This document shows positions 37,783 to 46,941 of a stretch of 64,000 nt of DNA, in pieces. Source of the DNA: an uncultured Thermoguttaceae bacterium (GTDB lineage Bacteria; Planctomycetota; Planctomycetia; Pirellulales; Thermoguttaceae). The DNA lies in the NCBI GenBank assembly GCA_938042245.1, contig CALIRO010000032.1, positions 27,750 through 91,749 on the forward strand. Reading direction: 5' to 3'. The position numbers and the translations under genes are program-made. Positions within the stretch are counted from its first letter, which is position 1. Each line of letters starts with the position of its first letter. The notes under the pieces are model-generated. The model had not been told where the DNA came from. It made no database searches and worked only from the letters and a program-made list of their open reading frames with translations.

Positions 37783-38209
37783 CTGCACTTTTTCAGGTAG
37801 GTCCGTTTCCTGGCCCAATTTGCCCCGCTAACAATCCATGGGAAAAGGGCATCTATCTGGAACTGTTCGGGCGAGGAAAACCTCCCGGACCGCATGACTA
37901 GCAACCTCGTTCTGGGCCTGTTAGACTGCGACCGAGGGGAAAAAGGAATTGCCTCCTTTTTCAAACCTCTTAGTTTTCCAGGTTTTCCTGGATTATCAAC
38001 ATTCTTTAAGACTTCAGTCAAATGGGAAAGCCACCTGCTTTATGCCAGGAAATCTCCATTTTGTCGCTGCTGGGTAAGCGGCAGTCCAAGCTGTCTGGGG
38101 CCGTCTTTTAGGGTTCTGCCGTTCCTCCGGGAAAGCCGGAGGGAGTGGATGCCTGGTTTGGCAGGACTGGCAAGCTTGCCCCAATGGGCTGAAATGTTAC
38201 CATTCTTTA
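37783..38209. other. Spacer between the methyltransferase-like gene and family 1 copy A
   Basis: No gene supported. A family 2-like end (GGGCTGAAATGTTACC) lies at about 38187-38202, just before the family 1 element. Confidence 0.4.
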
Positions 38210-38397
38210 GGAACCTCTGAATCATTCAAAGGAGATATTTTTACACTATTTCGGACACTCCGTCAATAGCCTCAACATATAGTGGCCTTCCAACATTAGA
38301 CTCAATATATAGTGCCCAGCAATGGGAACCGATAGGGAAAGGAACAGGTCACATGTTCATAAAGTTCCCGTGATGTTCAGGATTTTGCAGAGCTTCC
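38210..38397 (+). mobile_element. Family 1 small inverted-repeat element, copy A (188 bp)
   Basis: Left end GGAACCTCTGAATCATTC, right end (inverted) GGAAGCTCTGCAAAATCC. Flanked by the direct repeat TTTA (left CTTTA, right TTTATG), a 4-bp target duplication. Shares its interior (ATATAGTG, GTTCAT blocks) with the copy at 44224-44412, forming subfamily A. Confidence 0.75.
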
Positions 38398-38469
38398 TTT
38401 ATGTTTTTGGGATAGGCTTTTAGTCGGCTGAACGAATCTGGCTATTTTTAATTGCCAGGAGCAACTCGT

Positions 38470-39054
38470 ATGAACCCATCCCCGCTGGGAAATCCGGAAC
38501 GTTTTGTCCGGCAGTATCTGGAGCAGTTGGCGCAGGTGATCGGGCGGTTGGACTGCCAAGCCATTGGGCGGGCGATCCAGTGGATACGGGAGTGCCGGGA
38601 TGCGGGCCGGTGCATTTATGCGTGCGGCAACGGCGGCAGTGCATTGATCGCCTCGCAGATGGTGGTCGATGTGATCAAAGGGGCATCCTATGGTCGGGCC
38701 AAACGATTCAAAATGATTGCCTTGACCGATAGCCCTGGGACGATCATGGCCTATGCCAACGATGTGGATTATGAAGTGGTGTTTGTCGAGCAACTGAAAA
38801 ATTTTGCACAGCCGGGCGATCTCCTCATCGGTATTAGCGGCAGCGGTAACAGTCCCAATGTGCTTCGGGCAGTAGAATATGCCCGCTCAATCGGGTGCCG
38901 CTCGATCGGATTGACAACCAGTCAAGGAGGCCGTCTAAAGGACTTGGTCGATTTGCCGATCTTAGTGCCCACCGCTCATATGGGACGGCTGGAAGACTGT
39001 TTCTTTGCCATTACCCATGTGCTCTGCTATGCGTTTATCGAGCAAGAGGAGTAG
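38470..39054 (+). CDS. SIS-domain protein, phosphoheptose isomerase-like (GmhA type)
   Basis: Sugar isomerase fold of 194 residues resembling sedoheptulose-7-phosphate isomerase GmhA, which makes the heptose precursor of LPS. Visible: YACGNGGSALIASQMVVDVIKG (N-terminal active-site loop), ALTDSPGTIMAYANDVDYEVVFVEQL (S-x-x-x-T-A-x-x-N-D pattern), GDLLIGISGSGNSPNVLRAVEYA and SIGLTTSQGGRLKDL. The start at 38470 follows AGGAG by 8 nt. Context gives no clue to a pathway: no other heptose gene is nearby. The catalytic Glu/His pair of GmhA is not all obvious, so other SIS roles are possible. Confidence 0.85.
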   Translation: MNPSPLGNPERFVRQYLEQLAQVIGRLDCQAIGRAIQWIRECRDAGRCIYACGNGGSALIASQMVVDVIKGASYGRAKRFKMIALTDSPGTIMAYANDVDYEVVFVEQLKNFAQPGDLLIGISGSGNSPNVLRAVEYARSIGCRSIGLTTSQGGRLKDLVDLPILVPTAHMGRLEDCFFAITHVLCYAFIEQEE

Positions 39055-39222
39055 ACGCTCGGACAGGAGGCGCCGTGGGAGTTTTGCCTTTTTCATAACT
39101 CCTTTTGCTTCCGATAGTTCCAGAAGAGAATATATTCGTTCATATTATGTCTTAACCCTAATGGATGCAACAGGTTAGGAGATTGCCTTTCCGAACCGGC
39201 CTTCGAATGGACAAACCTCAAG
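39055..39222. repeat. Family 3 repeat copy
   Basis: TTTTTCATAACTC at 39089-39101, then CCGATAGTTCC and, further on, GATTGCCTTTCCG (about 39180-39193), matching the pair near 30963-31065. Confidence 0.45.
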
Positions 39223-42200
39223 CTAAGGACGAGCTTTTTTTATATAGGTCCGCACCTCATCCGGGATGGGAACAAAACCACAAAACCGCAGGCTGCCGGG
39301 GTGCCAGTATAGGAGTACCGCTTGCATCTCTTTGCTAAGCGATCCTCGAGAGCCTGAATCCGTAAGGACGGTGCTGAGCTTCCGTGTCGTCTTTCCCAGA
39401 ATTTCCTCACCCTTAATCCGCGCGTATTGCCAGACCTCGCCATTTTCCCACTGTACATAGAGCTCGAACGACTCGCACGGATGGGGATTATAGTCCTCAT
39501 TGGTCACGCTTATCGGGAGCGAGAACGGAAGCTCAGCCGAACTGTCGATCTCGAGTTTCCCGATTTCGGCTACGAGGTTCTTGTCAAGGCGCAACTTTGT
39601 ACCTGGGGTTAGCCTGATCTCGGAAGGCACTTTAAAGTCCAGCGAAGGCCACTCTGAAGGTCGAGGATCTAACTGCTTCTTTATGGTTTCACCTAAAGGG
39701 TCGAAGAGTTCCAATTCAATTTTGGTAATATGTTCGACGGCCAGCTCCGGCATCGAGACGTGAATTTTGCTGACCCAAGTAAACCCCGCGGGCAGTTGGC
39801 TGAGAGCAGGGGGGGCACCCCTCATACTAAAACTAGAAAAAGGATGAAAACCCCTGTACGCGTTCGAGCGATCATCATAAACGGTAATGAACGGGAACCG
39901 AGGGCTCCCAAAGGCACCCCCGTCTTGCTTCCCTCCCTTTTGCTTGCCCATCCATTGAAAAGCGAGGGTGATTTCGGCGCCATTTTCCTTCTTTTCGATT
40001 GGCCGCACCACGGCAATACTAAAATCACCCACTACCACGCCATTTTTTAGCGGCTCCACTTTTGGCGGCTTTACGGGAGAGAGTCCCGGACCAGGCGGGA
40101 AAGGTGGTTTTGGTGGAGGTTCCCCTCCGCCGTGGGCCGGCTTATCTTTCCTCTCCCACCGGCAGTCCTTTCTCCAAGGGTACTCCGGTGTAACAGGATC
40201 CATCCCGCCGGGAGGCCTTGGTTTGGGCTTGCTTGGCTTCCAATCGGATCGCAATATCACAATAGTATCTGGTGTTTCAATGCGCGCTCTGATTATTCGT
40301 TCACCTTCACCGGCCTGCCATGACTTTTCCTTAAAATTGGTTACTAAAATATCGTCTATACGGGTGAAGACCCCATTGTCCCTTTGGGAGATACTCCATC
40401 TCACAGTGTCCTTACCAGTACCAGGGTCTTTACCCGTGTCCGTAAGAGTTATCTCAAAGCTATTGCCGTCTCCCTTGGAGACCCATGTGCCGGAAATATT
40501 CGCCGTTTTGGGATCGCTCTCAAGCTGCTTGATTCTGCCCCCCAATTGGGACAGCTCCTCATCCTTTGGAAACAATCGTTGGCCCCCCGTTACTGCTCTT
40601 TTGGCTTCTTCATACTGCCTTTTATCCATGAGGTCCTTCGCCTGCGTAAGTAATTTTTCTCTAACGTGTTGGGCCAATTTCTCCAGTTCCTCTTGGTAAG
40701 ATTTCCTCCAGTCGGCGTTGGATGGTTTTTCCAAAATCTCACGGGCTGGGAGGAGCATCAGGTCCACAGCGTCATGGAAATTTCCTTCGTCAACAGCACG
40801 TTTGGCGTTTGTCAGATATTCTTTAACCTTGGCTTCATCGAGTTTGCCCTGAATCTTATCGCGTAACTCTAAGGCTTGTATATCGTTGGGGCGGAATTTA
40901 AGAGCTTCAGTTACCTCCCTTAAGGCCTCATCAAACTTGTCTTTTGTGTAGGCCTCCTGAGCCGTCTGAAGATGAAGACAGAAATAAAGTTCCTGAGCTT
41001 TTTCATCGGCTTTCCATAGATCAGGGGAGATTTCTCGTGCCTTATCGAGCTTTATTCGAGCCTCCTGATACTTCCCATCCTTGACCAATTGTTCAGCCTC
41101 GCCGATCAACCGGCGGAACTGCTCTGCTAGTTTTTCCCTATTCCTTCGGTCGACTTCCTCGCTGATTTCCGGAGGCGGCTCTATCTTCCCCTCTGCGCAT
41201 TGCTGGATCAATTCCCAGCGGTCCGTGGCCTTCTTTAGCCGTTCGGGGTTGCTCTCCCCTGTTACCGCGAATCTGAGCACTTGAAGGGCGGCCTTCCAAT
41301 TGTTTTTAGTAACTTTCTGAAAATGCTTTTCCCATTGCTTTTCCCACCAGATCCAAGTATCGAAATCCTTGTCAATTTCCTTAGCGGTATCGATAAACCG
41401 TCTGGCCTTATCATACTCGCCCTGGGAGATATAGGGTTCTGCAACCTGCGCGACAGCGGAGCTCAAAATGTTTCCTAGAGAAGGCATCCACTCCACCCAG
41501 CTTTTAATCGCCAACAATCCTTCTGGGGACGACCCGTCTTTGGGAAGCGCAAGTTTTACAATCGCAGATGCGTTCGTAGCGTCCCATGCCAGGATGTGCT
41601 TGACGTACTCCGCTGGGGTCGGATCCCTGCTAGCAGGAGACTGAAATTCGATTCGGCCTTGAGCCTTCGCGAGAAGCGCCTTGGCCAGCACCGCCGAATC
41701 GATTACTTTCAGTTCATTTAGCTGTTGGGCAATCTGAAGCGCCCGCTCCAGGGTATCCGGGGCCTTCGAGGGCACTTCCGCCACTGTATCCGCCAAATCC
41801 TTATTCGCCCGGACCCGCCATGTTTCGCTCGCAGTGAAAACGTTTTTCAACTGGTCGGTGGCTATTTTCAGTAGGGTATCGTTGTCGACTTCCTTTTCGG
41901 AAGCGTATTTCTTTAACCGGGCTACCGCCTCCAAGTACGCAGCCTCTTGGCCCACGAACCAGCGGTGAGGCAGGTCCTCCAATGTCTGCAGTGCCTTATC
42001 GTATTCTCGGTTGTTAATCTGTCGGCGTGCTTCGGCGATGAGTATGGATTCCACGAAGTACAGGTATGCGCCGACGGCAATAGTAACCAAGCAAGCTACG
42101 GCGGTAAGCCCCCCAACAAGGAAGTAGGGGGAGCGCAAAGAAGATCGTTGATGCGCTTTCTCAGCGGTCTTTCCCATGGCGGATGCAAAAGGCTCCACTT

Positions 42201-42384
42201 GCGCCATCGGGAGCCATTGGGTCATTCCCTCGCACCAGCAGAGCACCTTGGGGTCCAATTGGCCAGCCCGCCAGGATTGGATGAGTTGCTCCGCAGTAAA
42301 AGGTCCGGTCGGTTGCTTGCCTTTGCCAGCAATGTACCAGGAAGGTTTGAAACGACTGGAATCTCTGAATAATTCAAAGGACAT
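39223..42384 (-). CDS. GYF-domain membrane protein with TPR-like helices (1053 aa)
   Basis: Unidentified large protein. After a short lead (MSFELFRDS, from the repeat element at 42358-42547) comes a GYF_2/DUF4339 domain, about residues 15-70 (WYIAGKGKQPTGPFTAEQLIQ... GMTQWLP), a proline-rich-peptide-type binding module. A transmembrane helix follows near 92-112 (VGGLTAVACLVTIAVGAYLYF). Next is a long helical, TPR-like region to about 640 with repeats such as GDYEEALR-type KYQEARIKLDKAREI. Then two beta domains, the first SGTWVSKGDGNSFEITLTDTG, with a Pro-rich linker between. The ATG at 42384 has AGAAGG about 10 nt upstream, and the frame is open to 42423. Function unknown; probably anchored with a large extracytoplasmic part. 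Confidence 0.72.
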   Translation of the reverse strand: MSFELFRDSSRFKPSWYIAGKGKQPTGPFTAEQLIQSWRAGQLDPKVLCWCEGMTQWLPMAQVEPFASAMGKTAEKAHQRSSLRSPYFLVGGLTAVACLVTIAVGAYLYFVESILIAEARRQINNREYDKALQTLEDLPHRWFVGQEAAYLEAVARLKKYASEKEVDNDTLLKIATDQLKNVFTASETWRVRANKDLADTVAEVPSKAPDTLERALQIAQQLNELKVIDSAVLAKALLAKAQGRIEFQSPASRDPTPAEYVKHILAWDATNASAIVKLALPKDGSSPEGLLAIKSWVEWMPSLGNILSSAVAQVAEPYISQGEYDKARRFIDTAKEIDKDFDTWIWWEKQWEKHFQKVTKNNWKAALQVLRFAVTGESNPERLKKATDRWELIQQCAEGKIEPPPEISEEVDRRNREKLAEQFRRLIGEAEQLVKDGKYQEARIKLDKAREISPDLWKADEKAQELYFCLHLQTAQEAYTKDKFDEALREVTEALKFRPNDIQALELRDKIQGKLDEAKVKEYLTNAKRAVDEGNFHDAVDLMLLPAREILEKPSNADWRKSYQEELEKLAQHVREKLLTQAKDLMDKRQYEEAKRAVTGGQRLFPKDEELSQLGGRIKQLESDPKTANISGTWVSKGDGNSFEITLTDTGKDPGTGKDTVRWSISQRDNGVFTRIDDILVTNFKEKSWQAGEGERIIRARIETPDTIVILRSDWKPSKPKPRPPGGMDPVTPEYPWRKDCRWERKDKPAHGGGEPPPKPPFPPGPGLSPVKPPKVEPLKNGVVVGDFSIAVVRPIEKKENGAEITLAFQWMGKQKGGKQDGGAFGSPRFPFITVYDDRSNAYRGFHPFSSFSMRGAPPALSQLPAGFTWVSKIHVSMPELAVEHITKIELELFDPLGETIKKQLDPRPSEWPSLDFKVPSEIRLTPGTKLRLDKNLVAEIGKLEIDSSAELPFSLPISVTNEDYNPHPCESFELYVQWENGEVWQYARIKGEEILGKTTRKLSTVLTDSGSRGSLSKEMQAVLLYWHPGSLRFCGFVPIPDEVRTYIKKARP

Positions 42385-42547
42385 ATTTTTATACCTTCTG
42401 GAATACTGTTGCAAATGACCCAATAGGTAGGGGTGCAGGCAATGCTAGCATACTACAATAGTATGCCAACAGCCAAAATCGTTTCGGGAGCTTGGGGATG
42501 ATATGTTCATAAAGTTCATGGTATGTTCCGGGTTTTGCAGAGGTCCC
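42358..42547 (+). mobile_element. Family 1 element, copy B (about 190 bp), donates a start codon
   Basis: Left end GGAATCTCTGAATAATTC at 42358, right end (inverted) GGGACCTCTGCAAAACCC. It contains the start of the GYF gene: read on the minus strand, the element end is ATG TCC TTT GAA TTA TTC AGA GAT TCC, coding for MSFELFRDS. The interior contains an imperfect palindrome with the halves GCTAGCATACTA and TAGTATGCCAAC. Subfamily B with the copies at 45118-45297 and 61010-61200. Confidence 0.75.
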
Positions 42548-42654
42548 ATGACTTATGGTTCAGCCCTGCCACACCCTGTAGGACTCGAAACACGCCAAGC
42601 ATGATTCTTCGTCAACGGGTGCACCAGCACCGCTCCGTCCCTAACCAAACTTTC

Positions 42655-44025
42655 TTATAAAGACGCATCCGTCGATCCCAGTGCCAAGGGTAATCCACTA
42701 GCCCTCCTTCGAAACCACCATTCTTCCCCGGCTGCTACAAGGCCCGGCGCCAACACCACTAGCAAGGATAACCATAGAAAAATGGTATATCGGACGACTA
42801 GCGCCACTGGTGGTATCTCCTGTTTTAACTCCCTATCGACAGGGAAGCCCACGATCATTTGAATTGCCAGAAGGCAAAAAGCAACCACACTACAAATAAT
42901 GACCCATTTCCGTAATTGCTCGTTACCCATACACATCGGTACGGAAAGCGATAGACCAATCCCAATGGTGGCGGTATACAGGATTACTAGCCAAGCGGGT
43001 GAAGGGCCTTTCTCACCTGGAGACGGCTGCTCGGGGAGTATGAACGACGTCTCCGACAGCGGCGTTTGTAGTGAAGGGCCTTTCTTACCTAGAGGCGGCT
43101 GCTCGGAGCGTTTTCGCTCCTGCTCAACCTCTGGGGAAAACGATACTCCCCCATAGCAGGCTTGGAGACCAGACTGACTCAAAAATTCAAGTTCCATTCC
43201 CTTCTCATCTCGGCACGAAACGGTAACCCACGGGAAAAAAAGTAGGACCACAGCAAGGGCAAAGGCGGAAGGAGAGAGGATTCCAAAAATTCCGGTTGGG
43301 CCGATTTCCCTCTCCAGCTCCGCCAATGCGGCTTCGGCGGCCGTCAGCGAGGACTGGACCCGATCCAGGGCGCTGTACGTTCCGGCCGCACCAGGCATGT
43401 CGGGCCTTGCGGCGGCGACCTTTCTGCCAATAGCGATGAGCACCTGCCGTTGCCGATCCCGTAGGCGGGCTATCTCGCCCTCAATTTGCTTGCGTACAGA
43501 ACCTCCACCCGCTCCCTGCCGAAGTGCATCCCTGGTAACTTCCTGTTCCCCCAATTGCCGCTGGAGCTGCGAAAGTTCCGCGATCTGCTGGGAGATATCT
43601 ACGTTTGCTGGCCGATGGGTAAGAGCCAGCGTCCCAAGGTTTTCTAATTGTGACTCTAAGGCCCTCTTCAGACTGCTTACCTCATGTCTCAACTTCAGCG
43701 TCCGTGTTCGCCTCTTGAAGGCATCTACGCCCAGCATGATCCTTTTCCAGATGCCCTCGCCTCTGCGTGTGGTCTGACTCCGGGACATGGCGAGCAGAGT
43801 ACCGGTCAGATCCTCGCTTGGTGCTGCCCCGTCTTGCGGCAATTGCGGCATTGGCGGGAGACCGGCGGGTAATGACACACTCTCCCCAGAGGGTCCCAGC
43901 GGCAGAGAAGCTACGGCTGGAGGGGGAGCCATGTCTTCCGCCTGCGGCAAAGGCGGCATCGGCGGCGCACTAGGAGAGAATAAGACATTCTCCCCAGAAG
44001 GTTCCAGTGGGCCAGAATCGGCCAC
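42655..44025 (-). CDS. Coiled-coil membrane protein, main ORF (456 aa) of a frameshifted gene
   Basis: Unidentified. The first about 80 residues are Pro/Ala/Ser-rich (PPMPPLPQAED, LPPMPQLPQD), followed by a Lys/Arg-rich segment and a coiled coil (about 110-250, KLRHEVSSLKRALESQLENL), then a hydrophobic helix at about 265-285 (LSPSAFALAVVLLFFPWVTVS), an extracytoplasmic loop with two Lys-Lys-Gly-Pro-type repeats (QPPLGKKGPS, QPSPGEKGPS) and three more helices up to the C-terminus. The first codon here is GTG at 44025, overlapping the TAG that ends the zinc-ribbon ORF (see 44025-44141). I think one protein was or is made from both. Confidence 0.65.
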   Translation of the reverse strand: MADSGPLEPSGENVLFSPSAPPMPPLPQAEDMAPPPAVASLPLGPSGESVSLPAGLPPMPQLPQDGAAPSEDLTGTLLAMSRSQTTRRGEGIWKRIMLGVDAFKRRTRTLKLRHEVSSLKRALESQLENLGTLALTHRPANVDISQQIAELSQLQRQLGEQEVTRDALRQGAGGGSVRKQIEGEIARLRDRQRQVLIAIGRKVAAARPDMPGAAGTYSALDRVQSSLTAAEAALAELEREIGPTGIFGILSPSAFALAVVLLFFPWVTVSCRDEKGMELEFLSQSGLQACYGGVSFSPEVEQERKRSEQPPLGKKGPSLQTPLSETSFILPEQPSPGEKGPSPAWLVILYTATIGIGLSLSVPMCMGNEQLRKWVIICSVVAFCLLAIQMIVGFPVDRELKQEIPPVALVVRYTIFLWLSLLVVLAPGLVAAGEEWWFRRRASGLPLALGSTDASL

Positions 44026-44141
44026 TAGGGGGGAAGCCTGAGGGGTTGTTTACAAGCGGGGCAAGGAAGCGTTTTCCCCAATGCTTGTTCGCGTACTTTC
44101 AGAACCCTCTGGCAGTGCGGACACGTCATCTTGAATGCCAT
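44025..44141 (-). CDS. Zinc-ribbon N-terminal module, in a different frame from the 456-aa ORF
   Basis: 38 codons too short for normal gene calling: MAFKMTCPHCQRVLKVREQA followed by LGKTLPCPACKQPLRLPP then TAG. Two C-x-x-C pairs (CPHC, CPAC) give a classic zinc ribbon. The ATG at 44141 has AGGAGGG 8 nt upstream, the best ribosome site in this neighbourhood. It ends in a run of six C followed immediately by TAG; one extra C would join it in frame to the 456-aa protein. The stop and the next GTG overlap as TAGTG. Either a frameshift mutation or error in a homopolymer, a -1 programmed frameshift, or coupled re-initiation would fit. Confidence 0.6.
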   Translation of the reverse strand: MAFKMTCPHCQRVLKVREQALGKTLPCPACKQPLRLPP

Positions 44142-44223
44142 CGTTGTGCCCTCCTATTGGTACGGCGTGAAACAGAATCGCAAAGCTTCCCACCAGGTAG
44201 AGAGGTGGAGGCAAAATAGGATA

Positions 44224-44412
44224 GGAACCTCTGAATAATTCAAAGGATATGTTTTTACACTATCTCAGAATCTTCCTCAATAGCTCCAACATATAGTGGC
44301 TCTGCCAATATGAGACCCAAGATATAGTGCCTTGCAATGGAAACCGAGAGGCAAAGGAACAGATTAAATGTTCATAATGTTCACGTAATGTTCAGAATTT
44401 TGCAGAGCTTCC
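44224..44412 (+). mobile_element. Family 1 element, copy C (189 bp)
   Basis: Left end GGAACCTCTGAATAATTC, right end (inverted) GGAAGCTCTGCAAAATTC. Flanked by the direct repeat GATA on both sides, a 4-bp target duplication. Subfamily A, with the copy at 38210-38397. Confidence 0.8.
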
Positions 44413-45117
44413 GATATTAAGTTTATTGCAATGAGGTTTATCGCCTCGGTGTTGAAAGCACCAGAGTAATCACCGGCATCTGACGCCCGGGCTTCGTTCC
44501 CGGCACTTGGCTCGGTTCCCCCGGCGTCCTAGTCTTCCCTCAGCTCCTAGTACCCCGTAAGCTGTGTTGGGGAGGTAAACAACCCTATGAGCTGGGCTGC
44601 TGGCCTGGGGTATTTCTCCTTTAAGAGTTTCCAGGAGAGTATTGAATCAAATCCACTAGGGATATTCAAATGTAGGAACAAATGTATGGGACCGTTTGTG
44701 ATGCTCCGCTTATCGTTCCATATGCACCCTCCCAAAGGTATAACCCCAGCTATAAGAGTATATAATGCCCCCCACTTTGTCAATCCCTCTACTGCTGGGA
44801 GGCAGGATTGCCGGTTGGGCGGCAGCGCCCCGAAAGGACCATGGCCTGTCGAAAAACAAGCGCCCGTTGGATGGCACCAACAGGTTCACCAACCCGGTCT
44901 TAGCGCCACTTTTGCCATTTTAAGCCCGCCCAGAGAGGGATTCTCCTAACCTGTTATAAACATTTGGATTAGGACATTACAGGGGCTAAAAGAGCTTGCT
45001 ACGTCACGGGTAAAAACAAAAGGAGTTATGGGCATTGGCAAAAGTCGAGCGTCGCTTCCATTCCCAAAAGGAAATGGCCCATATTTCTCAATCCCTATGC
45101 TTTCCAGGTTATTAAGA
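44413..45117. other. Spacer without a supported gene
   Basis: Between two family 1 copies. A 78-codon minus-strand ORF (44547-44783) has a lipobox-like LGGC at its N-terminus but starts with TTG directly beside its purine-rich site; I do not call it. Confidence 0.35.
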
Positions 45118-45297
45118 GGATGCTCTGCAACCATCTTGAACATCGCAGGAACTTTATGAACATATAATCCGGGTGGTCCTAAAAAGATTTCGGATGTTAG
45201 TCCACCTAGCATTGCTTGTAGCCCCACTTATTGGGGGAAATTTAACTACTACCTAAAGTGGTATAAAGACATATCCTTTGAATTATTCAGAGATTCC
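45118..45297 (-). mobile_element. Family 1 element, copy D (180 bp, inverted)
   Basis: Reverse orientation: starts GGATGCTCTGCAACC and ends GAATTATTCAGAGATTCC. Subfamily B. No matching 4-bp flank duplication is visible. Read on the plus strand, the end encodes ISFELFRDS without an ATG, showing that the MSFELFRDS codons of copy B are part of the element. Confidence 0.65.
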
Positions 45298-45680
45298 TTT
45301 TTATCACAACCTCCATACCCCCATGAAAGGGAATTTTTCAGAAAGTACAGATATTAGAGAGAAATAAACTAAAATACAAATACTCTTCCATCGGCTAGTT
45401 AGCGGCCGGGAAGCTCCTGCTAGACATTCAGGGAAGAGGCGGTGGGGATTGCCCGGTGTACGGAACGGGCAAAATGATTTGGAACCATTCAGCTGAAAGG
45501 GGCGTCTTCTTGTTGGAGCGGCGAAAGTGCTTGACCCAGAAAAAACAGCCTCCAGCTTCGGGACTGCTGTTGGTATGGAAATGCTGCGGTGTGGCTTCTC
45601 ACGAAAAGAGCACCAAACTGATTCCAAAAGGCTGAAATATTCCAACGACTTTTCTCGAGAAGGCACAAAGGAGGGGGAGG
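45298..45680. other. Spacer without a supported gene
   Basis: Between family 1 copy D and the ExbB-like gene. An ORF through it has no family likeness. Confidence 0.35.
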
Positions 45681-46343
45681 CTATTTATCGCTGCTCGGTT
45701 CTGGGGTGTACAAAGGTTGAAGGATTTCCAGCAAGCGGGCCAATCCATAGCTAACCAGATCCTCCAATTTGCGGATCCGGAGGCTCAGGGCGGCTGCACA
45801 AAGGATCAGCGGAATAGCGATGGTCAGCCCCAGCGCGGTAGTAACTAGGGCCAGGCTGATATGTTCGGCCAATTTGGTCGGATCTACCTTTTGCCCGGCC
45901 GAAAGTTGCCCAAACGCTCCCATCATCCCTAGCACGGTCCCGTACAGCCCCAGCATCGGTGCACTTTTAATCATTGTATAAACCCAACTGAGCCGATATT
46001 CCAAATCCGCCAATACGTCCCGCCGGAGTCGGTCCATCAGAAGAGTCCGCACTTTTGACAGGCCAAGCTGCCGGTTGATGAGGGCCAAATAGGCGAGTTG
46101 CGGAAGGGCTCGATCATCGGTTTCGCATAGTCGCACCGCAGCCTGGAGGCCTTCCTGCTGGAGAGTCTGTTCCAAGCGGTCCAGAAAGGCACCTTGTTCC
46201 TGTTCGGTGCGGAAGCGGACCTGGGCGATCCGCCGCCAAGCCAAAATCACACTAAATACCCCCCAAAGGGCCACCACCGCCAAGGCCACGTAACAGGCAT
46301 CCCCGGCATACCGAACCACGGTAGTCAATGTACTTATATCCAT
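45681..46343 (-). CDS. MotA/TolQ/ExbB proton-channel family protein
   Basis: Inner-membrane proton channel subunit, 220 residues, energising outer-membrane transport or another proton-driven machine. The order is helix 1 (GDACYVALAVVALWGVFSVIL), a cytosolic part with DRLRRDVLADLEYRLSWVYTMIKSAPMLGLYGTVLGMMGAF (the conserved L-x-T-V-x-G-M helix), then TALGLTIAIPLILCAA. A partner of the ExbD/TolR type is expected but none is recognisable in this window. I chose ATG 46343, with GGGGAG about 6 nt upstream. The upstream gene on the strand is a degenerate small ORF and then the anchored protein. Confidence 0.85.
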   Translation of the reverse strand: MDISTLTTVVRYAGDACYVALAVVALWGVFSVILAWRRIAQVRFRTEQEQGAFLDRLEQTLQQEGLQAAVRLCETDDRALPQLAYLALINRQLGLSKVRTLLMDRLRRDVLADLEYRLSWVYTMIKSAPMLGLYGTVLGMMGAFGQLSAGQKVDPTKLAEHISLALVTTALGLTIAIPLILCAAALSLRIRKLEDLVSYGLARLLEILQPLYTPEPSSDK

Positions 46344-46941
46344 CCTCAACTCCCCATGGGATTCAAACTACCAGCTCCGCTAAATTCACAAACTCATTTT
46401 TTCCCAGGAGGCGATTTTGCGGGGTTGGCCACGAACCCAAACGTTGTGTTTCCTGCTGGGAAGGGTTTTGCTGGTCATCTCCGCCAAACCAAGATTCCGG
46501 TTCACAAGGCCAGGCCACCACGCTGGATTCGCCGTTAGGGGCCAGTGCCACGAACGCCGCATGGCTGGCCAAAAACGGGCCCCACTGCTGCTTCGGACAA
46601 CTGGTTCAGGAACCGCTTTTGTCTGCAGTTTGGCCAATTTGGAGGCCGTCCTAGCGAGGCGATGTTCTAACCTGTGGCAAATGTTAGAGGTTACCAAGCT
46701 ACATAAACAAATGTATCTTCCTGGATAACTAGGGAAACCAAAAGAAATTCTGCAACACTTCGGCCAAATAAAGAAGCTGCCTGGTGGATTCGAGGAAAAC
46801 CTTTGAGTCTTGCTTCCGGGCAAGCGGCAGTCCTGAACCAATCAACCAGCACAAAAAACTGCCTTCCTGCTTTCCCAGGAATAGCTTGGTAGAGCATTTG
46901 GCGGAAGTGGGACGAAGTTATGAACATGGCCCACATCCAGT
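46344..46941 (-). other. Spacer with a possibly degraded small gene
   Basis: On the minus strand, 46363-46572 ends 19 bp before the ExbB-type gene and reads PKQQWGPFLASHAAFVALA (entering with no ATG and an upstream TGA at about 46615), while another frame just upstream reads LEHRLARTASKLAKLQTKA. The composition looks coding, with a frame change between them, so this may be a broken small gene of the ExbB operon. Not certain. Confidence 0.35.

Noticed and set aside
44547..44783. 78-codon minus-strand ORF with a lipobox-like LGGC
   Set aside because: TTG start with its purine-rich site touching the codon, no family likeness, and repeat-rich surroundings.
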